Positions 55,410-64,000 of a stretch of DNA of 64,000 bases are shown here, one piece after another. Both the position numbers and the translations under genes were made by a program. The stretch lies in contig CM043950.1 of assembly GCA_014529385.2 (NCBI GenBank), positions 83,152,843 through 83,216,842 of the forward strand, written 5' to 3'. The stretch is from Adiantum capillus-veneris (lineage: Eukaryota > Streptophyta > Polypodiopsida > Polypodiales > Pteridaceae). The first letter of the stretch is position 1. Every line of letters starts with the position of its first letter. The notes under the pieces were generated by a model. The model searched no databases. It was not told the origin of the DNA and was given only the letters and a program-made list of their open reading frames with translations.

Positions 55410-56351
55410 ACGGTATGTACTACACTCTAGTCATCTGGGAGCTCACTAAAAAAGTTGGTTGATCATGTGAACCATAAATACCACAATACTTAAGAGATTA
55501 TACCCCGCCATTATGATGTCCTTTACATCACTCCTTCACAAGTCAACACCAACAATTTCAACAATGGAATGCATCCTTAACAACCCACATATATGCGTGA
55601 AATTGTATATTTTGGTCATTGACTTCAATAGTTACCACAACTCCATTTAAATAGATATAAAAGAAGTTCTATCTTTCCCAAAATACAACTGTGCTCTAAT
55701 ACCAAATAAGAGCCTAATGACTAAGTAACACATGGGGGGAGCCAACATGGGAATATCCATGCCACATAGCGTGCAAGTGCCGTAAAGATCTATGGGCTCC
55801 GCTCACCCTTGGATGTGTCGAGGGACTAGATCGGGCTGAAAACTCAACCTAGACAAGGGACAACTCTAGATTTATAAGGTGGCATAAGTAGGTACGACGA
55901 GCAAGGTGTCCATGTGAAATATGTATGAGCATTGTAGAAGCCCACATGCCTTAGATGTAAAAAGGCAAGGGCTTAAAACCATGGCTAGGGGGGACTTGGG
56001 TGGCTAACCTGCGTTTTCTTTGGGCCATGTTTAGTCTGTCCAGAGATCTCTCCGGATAAACATGGTTGCCAACATAACGTTGTAAAGGAAATCAGAGGAA
56101 CCATTGTGCTCTTCAAGAAATTCCCCGTCGTTATGTCTAGTTGTGGAATCCCCCACATAGTTTCTTGTTACCTTGATTGTCTTAAAGGATTTTAGAGAAA
56201 TCTACAAGGAGAAGCTATATACATGGCATAGCTAGTAATGTACAATATCCTTAAAGTAAAAACTGAAAGATACACATCTATTCATTCAAAAAAACAACGA
56301 CGAAAAAGAAAGCACGCAATTGGAGAGACTTGAGTTTATGAGACACATGAG

Positions 56352-56681
56352 ATGAGTATGGATGCATCAAGAGGAGGTAAGGATAAATGTGGGGGTAGTA
56401 GTCGAGAGGTGAGAGGGGTTGATCATGGAAGCGGAGAAGAAGATCATGACATTAAGTGTGTGTTGCAAAGAGTGTCAACATTATTCTACTACATGGAAGA
56501 ATTAGGAGATCTTAGTTGTAAGTTACTTTCAAAACCGTGGGAGCGTCGGGTAGATATTTTTTGTGCAGATGTACTTGCCTTGCAAGTGTGGCTTGTCACC
56601 AAGGAGGGACCATTCAACATATCTATGTTTCTTGAAGTTGATGAATCTCTCAACTCACTATATATCCAAAAACAAAAGTGA
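56352..56681 (+). CDS. Unrecognised 109-codon frame, duplicate of 37546-37824
   Basis: Starts ATGAGTATGGATGC; N-terminal part rich in Gly, Arg and Ser, C-terminal 79 residues nearly identical to copy 1. Two hydrophobic stretches (CADVLALQVWLV; FNISMFLEV) but no clear signal or membrane segment. No family recognised. It may be the better preserved copy because its upstream part is longer and in frame. Confidence 0.35.
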   Translation: MSMDASRGGKDKCGGSSREVRGVDHGSGEEDHDIKCVLQRVSTLFYYMEELGDLSCKLLSKPWERRVDIFCADVLALQVWLVTKEGPFNISMFLEVDESLNSLYIQKQK

Positions 56682-56759
56682 CCCTTCAATAGTGGAGCCA
56701 ATATTAAAGAGGAGAAGCATTTAAGGACCCATCAATAATGGAGGGCAAACAATTATGTC

Positions 56760-56762
<3 letters not shown>

Positions 56763-56794
<32 letters not shown>
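56763..56794. repeat. (GA)n microsatellite
   Basis: Uninterrupted GA run, allele of 37861-37893 in the duplicate. Confidence 0.95.
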
Positions 56795-56796
<2 letters not shown>

Positions 56797-57140
56797 ATAG
56801 CATTACTCTTTAATATGGGATAATAACAAGCTTTGACTATAAGAGAGTAGTCCTCTCTAATATGGCAAATAGGATGGTTCATCTCAGACGATGACCACGG
56901 ATAATGAATGAAAGCCATGGTACATCTCTCCCTCTTTAACTAATATTGTGAGCTTCAATTAAGCGCTTCGAGGTGTTGTAACATGAGCCTCCCTTCACCG
57001 TTATTATTTTTAGGTGGCTTATTTCTTAGAGTAGCTACCCTATATAGGTAGCATAGAAAGATTAGCATACTTCTTAGTAATAATGAGGTTATTGCTATAT
57101 ATTTATGCATATGATTTTGAAGAAGCAGTGAACTATTATT

Positions 57141-58619
57141 CTAGCCGTGGAAGCCACGGCCTCGTTGCGGTAGGAGAGCAAGTCTGTTAGTAGTGGGAGC
57201 CCTTGCACCTACACTTATATTATTAATGGCGGCGGCCGCAACAACGTCCAGCTCTTCGTCGGGTGGAAACGCCCCCTCCTTGGATAGATCCTCCACGAGC
57301 GCCTCAATCAACTCCCACGTCACATGCTCCATGATAAACACATGTGAGTAGTGCCTCTCCCCTAGAACCTCATTTGACAGTGAGTACTTGTGACAAAGCT
57401 CGTTGTTCGCCTGCTTGAACCGCACCGTTAATGCCAACGGCGTTCGTGTGACATACAAATCCTTGCCTAATTGCTCCTCTAGAATGTGCAGACGGTACTC
57501 TGTGTACTTTGCAAGGCCCTCCAATCGTAGTGCCTTTTCTATCCGGTCTTCAAAACAGTGGCGTGCAATGTTGTCCCATAAAAGCATTGGTGACAGCCCG
57601 TTGCGTGATCCAGTGAATGTCGTGTTTGCACTGCCAACGTATGTAGGGTTGTCTGGGGGCAACATCTGATACTTGGACTTGGTCATATAGATACCACATG
57701 GTACTGTTGCTCCTATCCACTTGTGCCCACTCATAACTATGGAGTGCACCATCGGCAGCCAAAAATCTATGTTGGGCCCCCTCAAAGTCACATAGCCTCG
57801 TTGATATGCCATCTCTATGTAGGGCATGTAAGCCGCCCCGAGAGCACCATCGACATGAAACCAATACCCCGTCCTGACATCAAACTTGGTGGGGTCTTCC
57901 TCATCATAGTGCACCACCCTCTCTAGCAAGTTGTATTTCTTTAGGGTGGGCTCTAGCTTGGTGCAAGCAAGAGCAACATCATCATAGGCACCTTTGAAAG
58001 TGGTGCCGTAGTTGAAGCAGATGAATATGGGGTATCTGCGCGAGGCGAAGAAATCCACAAGCATAGATAGAGCATCGAGGTCCATTGCACCCGATTCGAG
58101 GGAAGGGACCTCTGCTGACCATTCCCCATGAGGACACTCCTTGAGGGGGCATTGCCCAAGGTAGTTTTGCATGCTTTCAACATAGAAAGTGCGGACCTGT
58201 AGCATTGTTACAACCTTGGCGATAGAGTAGTGGGTGTCCGCCGAGTAAAAGGCAATGGGTGTGAAGGCATGTGGGTTGTCTTTTGGCGTGGGGGCAACGT
58301 GGTACACAAGGCGGGGGACGCTGAATTGTGTGCTGACTAGGGCGCCTCCTTCCCCCTTCCTTGTCACAATTTCGTATGCCTTGTCGTCAAGCAGAATCTT
58401 CTTGCCCCCCAACTAGTCCCGAGCGTTCCACATGCCGTAGAGGTTGCCTTCAGTTCTACCCATGGTGAGGCCGAAGCCCCAATAATAATTGCGGACATCC
58501 TCACAGTGGGGCTGCTCGGCATGCCACAATGCTGCATAATAGTCAAGCACGGCACGCTCCATGAGCTTGCTCCTCACGGTTAAGTTTCCCTCTGCAAATG
58601 CATCCCCGATGTTGTTCAC
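57141..58619 (-). pseudogene. Group II PLP-dependent decarboxylase, copy 2, one premature stop and a lost upstream exon
   Basis: Minus strand. The main exon from the acceptor TTTTCACAG (exon starts 58619, VNNIGDAF) is open except for one TAG at 58413-58415 where copy 1 has TAC (Tyr, NARDYLGG). Landmarks: DYYAALW, YWGFGLTMGRTEGNLYGMW, YSADTHYS, FNYGTTFKGAYDD, FHVDGALGAAYMPY and the PLP-lysine motif SGHKWIGATVPCGIYMT (about 57725-57680). It then reads through to GRGFHG and TAG at 57141. Length after the stop is 423 residues, close to the family core. The 25-codon exon seen in copy 1 (40096-40170) is deleted here. An amino-acid decarboxylase by family; the substrate is unknown. Likely a pseudogene, but a close functional relative must exist or have existed. 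Confidence 0.88.
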
Positions 58620-59127
58620 CTGTGAAAAGTACTCAAGAATTAGATGTGGAAATTTTGGCATACATGGAGAACTTAGAGGCTCTTTTTTAATGTGTTCCTT
58701 AATGGCCCCTATAATTAGGTACAACGTTTAATATGTTCCTTAATGGCCCCTATAATCAGGTACAGCGTTTGGGAGGCACCCGCGTCACTAGAATATATAT
58801 TGGGTTACTGCTCAAATTAAGGGAGCCCCATGCAATATGCCTAGCTAATATAGCTATGCAGGAGTCCCTTTCTTGCTCTAGTACTACCTCATGAATGCAA
58901 TATTTCTATAAGAATTAAAGAAGGAAACTTTTCGTCGTCGTCGTCGTCGTTGTTGTTGTTGTGAAATGATCATGTTGGATAGAACTCTAGCTATAGTAAT
59001 ATATAGTAGACCTAGCTAGTATCAAAATATTGTAGCTCTAGATTGCCTTGATTCATTCTTGCAAGGATTAATATCATGGTATATAGTAAGCCTTATTACA
59101 AGTTATACAGATTTTCCTCTTTCTTAC

Positions 59128-59391
59128 TTCCTATATAAAGGGAGATAGCGATTCTTGTGTACTGCACTGCTTGCAAAAATGGTAAGGGATCTCTTCTCTT
59201 TCCTGACTAATTACACCATGCCTCGCCACGCCACCCCACAGGTGTTGCTGCTGATGCGCAAACTTTTCAATCATCGATCAATCATGTGTCAGAAAGAGCA
59301 ACTTCGAGGCTACTTCAATCAATCGTATTATTGGGATGTAGAGAGGCCGTTGCTTTCGAAAAAGTTATTCAATATTGAAAAAGTATACTAG
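59128..59391 (+). other. TATA-like box and 71-codon frame, duplicate
   Basis: CCTATATAAAGGG precedes ATGG at 59179 by about 36 bp, as in copy 1 at 42091. See 42092-42351 for why coding is doubtful. Confidence 0.25.
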
Positions 59392-59417
59392 GCTAACCCT
59401 AAATTGTAGAGATCCCT

Positions 59418-60222
59418 AGCTGCAATTGCAACCATGTGCCAGTGCATCCACGCACGATGACTTCTTTCAAACAGATGCTCCTCTCATTCTAGCAGCAACA
59501 CACCTAGTGGTGATGGGGGTTTTTCACAAGCCAAGCTCCCATACCCCTCTTCTCTCGTCCCCACCCCATGAAAACCCCCTCTTAGGGAGGGAGTGATAAA
59601 AGGCATTGGAAAAAGTAAGAAAAAAAAAAGTTTGATTATGTAAATATATAAGAAAGGTAAAATAGGCCACCTCATGCATGTGGGGTAGCCCATCCCCACC
59701 TTGCCTCCTTTTTCTTCACTGTTGCCCCGCCGGGTGTCCCTTTTCCTCTCCTCCACTCAAAAGGTCAACCCCCTCTCTCTTCCCCTTGTCCTTTCTCCTT
59801 TCTCTCTCCCCTCAAGCTACCCCACCTCTCATCAATAATGCATTATAACTCACCAATAATACACCCTAACTCACATGCAACTTACCCTATCTTCCAAAAT
59901 AGTATACCCCACCTCCTCTTTCTCTCTCCTATCATATCCGATGACCCAAATACCCCCCTCTCTCTCTAAAGGTCGCCATATCTCTTGTCTTGTAGCTAAA
60001 TAACCTTCCCCACACTCACACACACTCAGTTTCACTGAAAAAAGTGCCCACAGACCCATCTCCACCCAATGGTTACCTGATTTTTCTTGTGTTCACACAC
60101 ATCTGCACACACATTCACCTTTGAACACACTCCCCTCTCTACCCTCTTGTAATTACTTTATTCTCCATGCCACCTCTCACTTTTTTTCATCAACCCATCT
60201 CTCTCTCTTAGTCTCTCTCTCA
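59418..60222. other. Interval before gypsy D LTR
   Basis: C/T-rich sequence with many CTCTCT and ACACAC patches. No gene recognised on either strand. Confidence 0.5.
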
Positions 60223-60342
60223 TGAGACTGCTGTTCTGGCACATATACACACAGCCAGACAAGTGGGGCCCACAGTCACATGGACTATGTAGATAATGAT
60301 TTCTTCATTTCTAAATTCTAGAATTTCTCCCCCCTCCTCCCC

Positions 60343-60350
60343 TATATAAA
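60343..60350 (+). promoter_or_regulatory. TATA box of gypsy D LTR
   Basis: TATATAAA followed by GAGGGGTCACC, about 120 bp into the LTR. Transcription would start near 60375. Confidence 0.6.
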
Positions 60351-60652
60351 GAGGGGTCACCATCACACTACAAACACACACCATCACCAAAGAGTACACT
60401 ATGCACTGTGTGTGTCTAGTGCACACGCACACACCCACACCATCACCATCACCGCAATCACCATGATCGTGTTGAGCATGACTTCTACACCCTTGGGCTA
60501 TGGAAGATGAAGGGAAACTAAATGAAGGATGATGGACATAACCCTCGTGCGAGTCTTCGCCATCAACTCCCACCTATCCGCCATGTGCTCTACGAAGCTC
60601 TCCCTTCTCATTCCCCTACCCTATGCTCCCCATTTCATCGCCTTATTCTCTA

Positions 60653-60658
60653 AATAAA
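60653..60658 (+). terminator. Polyadenylation signal of gypsy D LTR
   Basis: AATAAA downstream of the TATA box in the LTR, position consistent with the end of R. Confidence 0.5.
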
Positions 60659-60823
60659 GCTTGAGGTTTTGTGAGTATGTTTTCTTGCAATGTTTTGCCC
60701 ATGTGAGGTGTGCGGAATCTCCACCTAGTCTTGTGTTTGGAGTGAGCTTGTGTATGTGTGAAGGGTGTGTGGATTTGCCATCCTTTTGTGGTGCCTAAGT
60801 ACTAAGCCGCTATACCCCCTCCC

Positions 60824-60873
<50 letters not shown>

Positions 60874-61091
60874 TTGATCTCATTCCCTTTCCTCTTCATC
60901 ATTACTCCCAAGCATCGATCTCTCTTGGATGAAAACTTTGTTATGATGGTGTGTTGTTTGCGTCCTAGCCGCTGAAGCTAGGTGGTGCCCCCTGTTTGCT
61001 TTACCATGACAGGCTCAAGGCGTGCCATTCGGTCCCTGGTGTTTTAGAGGCCGTCGGGGTTCGGGATTCGGGGTTCGGTTTGCTCCCGTCA

Positions 61092-61111
61092 TTTGGTGCC
61101 CCCACTGAGGA
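61092..61111 (+). promoter_or_regulatory. Primer binding site of gypsy D
   Basis: TTTGGTGCCCCCACTGAGG follows the LTR end. A TGG-starting purine/pyrimidine block of this kind is the usual PBS form in plant gypsy elements. The tRNA was not identified with certainty. Confidence 0.55.
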
Positions 61112-61896
61112 TCTTTTCATGAAACCCTTCAGTTTACAAGACTGAAACCCCTAAACTATTGTGAATGGATGAATGGCTAGCAGGATTTTCTAATTGGACG
61201 ACAGAAGAAGAAGAGCTCCAAGCACAACTAGAATAACTCTGCATCTCCATCGAAGCTCGAGTGCCAGGCGTAACGGTAATCGATTTGCAGTGGGAGAGTC
61301 AACCAACACGCCAAACCCAGTGGATAAACATAGGCCAAGTGCCAAGAAGAAGAAGGAGAAGGTCGAAACAATGTCCACAACCTACAACCAACCCACAACA
61401 ACAAAATGGAAGGATCTCTACACAATAGAGAATCAACACTATTCTACTTTGAGAATCGGGTAACTCAAGTCAACGAGGTAGTTATCACAGTCAGTTTTCA
61501 AGTCGCGCCTGATGCTGCAGCACAGATAACGGAATCATTGGCTCACACTCTCACTAGAGAAACTAGGGATCTACTGAGTTTGTTTTAGGAAAGAACACCA
61601 CCCTCTCCGACAAGCTTCGACAGTGACTAAGCACCTCTAAGCTTCACATGAATCAATACAACCTACCTCAAGACAGATCACACATACCAACACGTGTACG
61701 CTCAATCAAGGTAATACTGGATTTGAAGGCTCACTACCAGCACGTCATTGACACCATGCTGGGTGGGGAGCGATTTTTTGAGGTTCTGGCATCAGATCAA
61801 CCATTTGTCCTACCTTTGGTACAAGGCAATGTACAGTTTGAAGTTTTAATCTATGTCCTAGTATAAGAGGGGAAAAACACTTTTGCAAGTTAAGCA
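61112..61896 (+). other. Gypsy D leader
   Basis: Between PBS and gag. It contains short frames (61194-61463, 61648-61866) that I do not recognise. 61648-61866 is an open 72-codon frame just before gag. Confidence 0.4.
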
Positions 61897-63480
61897 GTGT
61901 GTCTTTCTAGCTCTCTCTCAGTAATCATGGCAAGTGTAGCATTTCCAACATTTAAAGAAAAGAAGGGGGAGGATTTGGTAACAGACTTCCTAGATGACTT
62001 TGAAGTAGCATGTGTAGTGAGCAACAAAGATACGGATGAATCCCGGGTTAGAATCTTTAAGCATCTCATGAAGCTAGAAGCTAGATCATGGTACAATGCA
62101 CTTCCACAAGCAACCAAGGATGACTGGGAACCCTTAAAAACCGCTTTGAAGAGGCGCTTTGGGGGAGGTACCACTTCAGAAAAGTTGTGGGACAAGTTGA
62201 GAGACTTGAAGCAAGAGGGTCTTTTAGAATATGCCACCTATGAGTCCAAATTTGTGGATTTGTGGGAACGGTGGGTTGAGTCACTGGCAAGGGGGGAAGC
62301 CGCACCCGATTTCCTAAAAAAAGATCGGTTCACGCATGGCTTATGGCCGCTTCTCAAGGAGAAGGAGAAAGGTAGATTCTCGGCTACGTACGAGTTAGCC
62401 GTTGAGATTGCTCGCCTTAAGGACAAGAAGCTGCGAATGAAAGCCAAAGAAACCGAGTCAACAGAAGCAGGAACATCGCGTCGACCAGCAACTACGACAA
62501 CCACCATTCCACCACCACCACCGGCTCTTGGGGTAAGAGATGACCAACAAGATATGTTGGCCCATATTACTGACCAACTGCAGAATTTGTCTGTCCACTT
62601 AATACAGCAAGGGAGGAGTCAAGAAAGAGATCAAGACCCTGGAAGAGCATGACGACAAAACAGGGAGTATCATTGCTACAACTGCGGAGAAGACGGTCAC
62701 GGTATGTACTACTGTCCCAAACCACGACAAAACTATAATAGAGGAGGTAGGAGGAACCAATTGTCACCCCCTAGAGAAAGAACACCCCCACCCCGAGCAC
62801 CAAACCCACCAACAAAAATTCTACGTCCACCCCAGACACCACTACAAGCATCCATTCCACCTCTTCAACCAGCCCCACCACCTGATCGCCCTGTAAACAT
62901 CATAAGGCTAGAAGAGAAAGGAAAAGCCATAGTAGTGGATCCACCCAGAGCAAAGGAGAGGGACAAGGGTAAGGAGAAGGTAACATTTTTAGAACCACTT
63001 GAGGCCATGATTGTGAAAAGAGCTAGGAGGGAGAAAACTACACAATCAGATGATGAGAGAAGCATGAGAGGAGAAACTAGCAAGAGGCCATCCAAGCCAC
63101 GACGGAAATTGGGCATCACCGACTTCCAGCTAGGGAAAAGTTCTAAGCCCTATGATCTAACATTGGATGTGGCAGAGCAAGGACCGAAGATTACATGGCC
63201 ACAGCTGCTACATCTTGTACCTAAAGTAAGGCGACAATGGTCTAAAATGGTAAGTACAAGACGCTCCAAAACAAAGGTAGCCGGAGCAATTTCGGGATGC
63301 AACATGGATGACATCCTTCCAATTGTCGACGTAAACATAAAAGGAAAGAGGGTTGGAAACACATACATTGATGGAGGTGCACAAATCTGTGTAATGAGCG
63401 AAGCTATGATGCTTCGATTAGGGCTCGAGGTTGACAGGTCTTCTCCATGCAAGGCAAAGATGGCAAACAACGCAAAGTAA
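61897..63480 (+). CDS. Gypsy D Gag and protease N-terminal part, one in-frame stop
   Basis: Probable start ATG 61927 (ATGGCAAGTG; the upstream ATG 61897 is also in frame). Gag domain: FLDDFEVACVV, LEARSWYNAL, KTALKRRFGG, DKLRDLKQEG, YESKFVDLWERW and KKDRFTHGLW. TGA at 62650 separates it from YHCYNCGEDGHGMYYC, a good CX2CX4HX4C knuckle, in the same frame. Then a proline-rich and a Lys/Arg-rich linker and the protease block DDILPIVDV and TYIDGGAQICVMS (about 63360-63400). TAA at 63478 ends the frame, where a one-base shift would continue into the protease C-terminal part. The stop replaces a likely CGA or other sense codon; a recoding role is not shown. Confidence 0.8.
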
Positions 63481-64000
63481 AGTGTGTGAGTGTGGTAAGT
63501 GCCGCGAAAATCAAAGCTTTCAACACTGAGGTAGAGGTAGATGTTTTTGTAATGCCTACTAAGGGGGAGGGCTATCCACTAATTTTGGGAAGGCCATGGT
63601 TGATGGCCATGAAAGCAAAACAAGACTGGGGTACTAGCCTTCTACGCATGACCGGTAAGAAAGGGGAGACAATCTACTACGACATGAGGATTGGCAAGCA
63701 GAAGCAAATGAATCTGGAAACATCGGCAGATGAAACCACTAGCGAATCTTCCAGTTCTGAGGAGGAGACCACATCTACCAACGAAAGTGACAGTTCCATT
63801 GATGTGATGGCTATCATTATGAAGGATCCACAAAGGGTAAGCACAACTGGTGATCCATCACCAAAAGGGCAACCCAATGAAGAGGAGAGCAAATCACTTG
63901 GCCTAGGAGGAAGTAGGTTGAAGGATATGTTGTCTACGGAATTAACACTTGAGGAGAAAGATAGTTTTTTGCAAATGTTGATGGGATTTCCTAACCTGTT
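63480..64000 (+). CDS. Gypsy D protease C-terminal half and pre-RT acidic part (partial)
   Basis: In the shifted frame: VKCVSVVSAAKI, YPLILGRPWLMAMKAKQDWG, then an acidic Ser/Glu/Thr-rich spacer and LTLEEKDSFLQMLMGFPN, equal to the pre-RT part of A (MEKEIYLHMLASFPDL). Open to the window end. Confidence 0.75.

Larger units (their letters stand above)
53763..59417. repeat. Segmental duplication, copy 2
   Basis: Same-orientation counterpart of 34863-42377. Ends with GTAGAGATCCCT at 59417. Includes integrase end, LTR, the unrecognised frame at 56352, the decarboxylase copy 2 and the TATA-like/71-codon unit. Confidence 0.88.
60223..61091 (+). repeat. 5' LTR of gypsy D (about 869 bp)
   Basis: Starts TGAGACTGCTGTTCTGG and ends CTCCCGTCA. 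It shares a related U3 start with the A/B/C LTRs (CACATATACACA, GTGGGGCCCACA). TATA box TATATAAA at 60343-60350 and AATAAA at 60653-60658 fit U3-R-U5 order. No 3' LTR in the window, so the limits rest on ends, signals and the following PBS. Confidence 0.7.
60223..64000 (+). mobile_element. Gypsy retrotransposon D, 5' part, runs off the window
   Basis: 5' LTR, PBS, gag (61897/61927), zinc knuckle, proline-rich linker, protease and acidic pre-RT part in order. It belongs to the same wider group as A-C but is a distinct family by sequence. It has the full spacer between zinc knuckle and protease that A has lost. RT onward lies beyond 64000. Confidence 0.85.

Noticed and set aside
60223-61091. 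Treating the D LTR as the same family as A, B and C
   Set aside because: Only short stretches near the start agree (GTGGGGCCCACA, CACATATACACA); most of the LTR and the gag differ, so it is a related but separate family.

Overview
This is a repeat-dense stretch of a plant nuclear genome. The evidence is plant-type Ty1/copia and Tat-like Ty3/gypsy elements, L1-type LINEs, CACTA (En/Spm) DNA transposons with split genes and GT...AG introns, many dinucleotide microsatellites, and an intron-containing group II PLP decarboxylase locus. I see no rRNA, tRNA, CRISPR array or prokaryotic system. The species cannot be named from this sequence.

Layout. 1-2318: decayed copia pol with a small inverted-repeat element (399-609) inserted in its protease. 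2330-3480: decayed LINE reverse transcriptase. 4029-7051, minus strand: decayed transposase-like gene of a family I recognise but cannot name with certainty. 8099-16101: a complete CACTA transposon with TIRs, a TCT target duplication, a six-exon transposase whose predicted splicing leaves an open frame of 1,104 codons, and a second three-exon product. 16840-17812: gypsy RNase H/integrase fragment, joined to a second CACTA element on the plus strand (17813-27397) that has lost its 5' half. A non-coding LTR retrotransposon (LARD-like, 17937-23845, minus orientation) sits inside that second CACTA transposase and splits the codons of a conserved motif.

27935-36589: Tat-like gypsy element A with dual RNase H. 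Its 5' LTR holds a 1.2 kb foldback element (28433-29660). 36590-42377: low-gene region with a broken group II PLP decarboxylase (copy 1). 43043-43552: a foldback. 44950-47399: LINE ORF1/endonuclease remnants. 47400-55409: two gypsy copies (B minus, C plus) arranged head to head, with an inverted internal block and a second member of the small inverted-repeat family. 55410-59417: a second copy of the decarboxylase region. 34863-42377 and 53763-59417 are therefore a segmental duplication that includes the 3' end of a gypsy element. 60223 to the window end: 5' LTR, PBS, gag and protease of gypsy element D, which runs off the window.

Nearly every coding frame here belongs to a mobile element, and most are broken. 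The exception is the CACTA element at 8099-16101, which looks structurally complete. The only host-type genes are the two decarboxylase copies, each carrying different disabling lesions. Nesting gives a relative history: gypsy fragment and CACTA-2 before the LARD; LTR insertion before the decarboxylase duplication; small inverted-repeat elements after the copia and gypsy B bodies.
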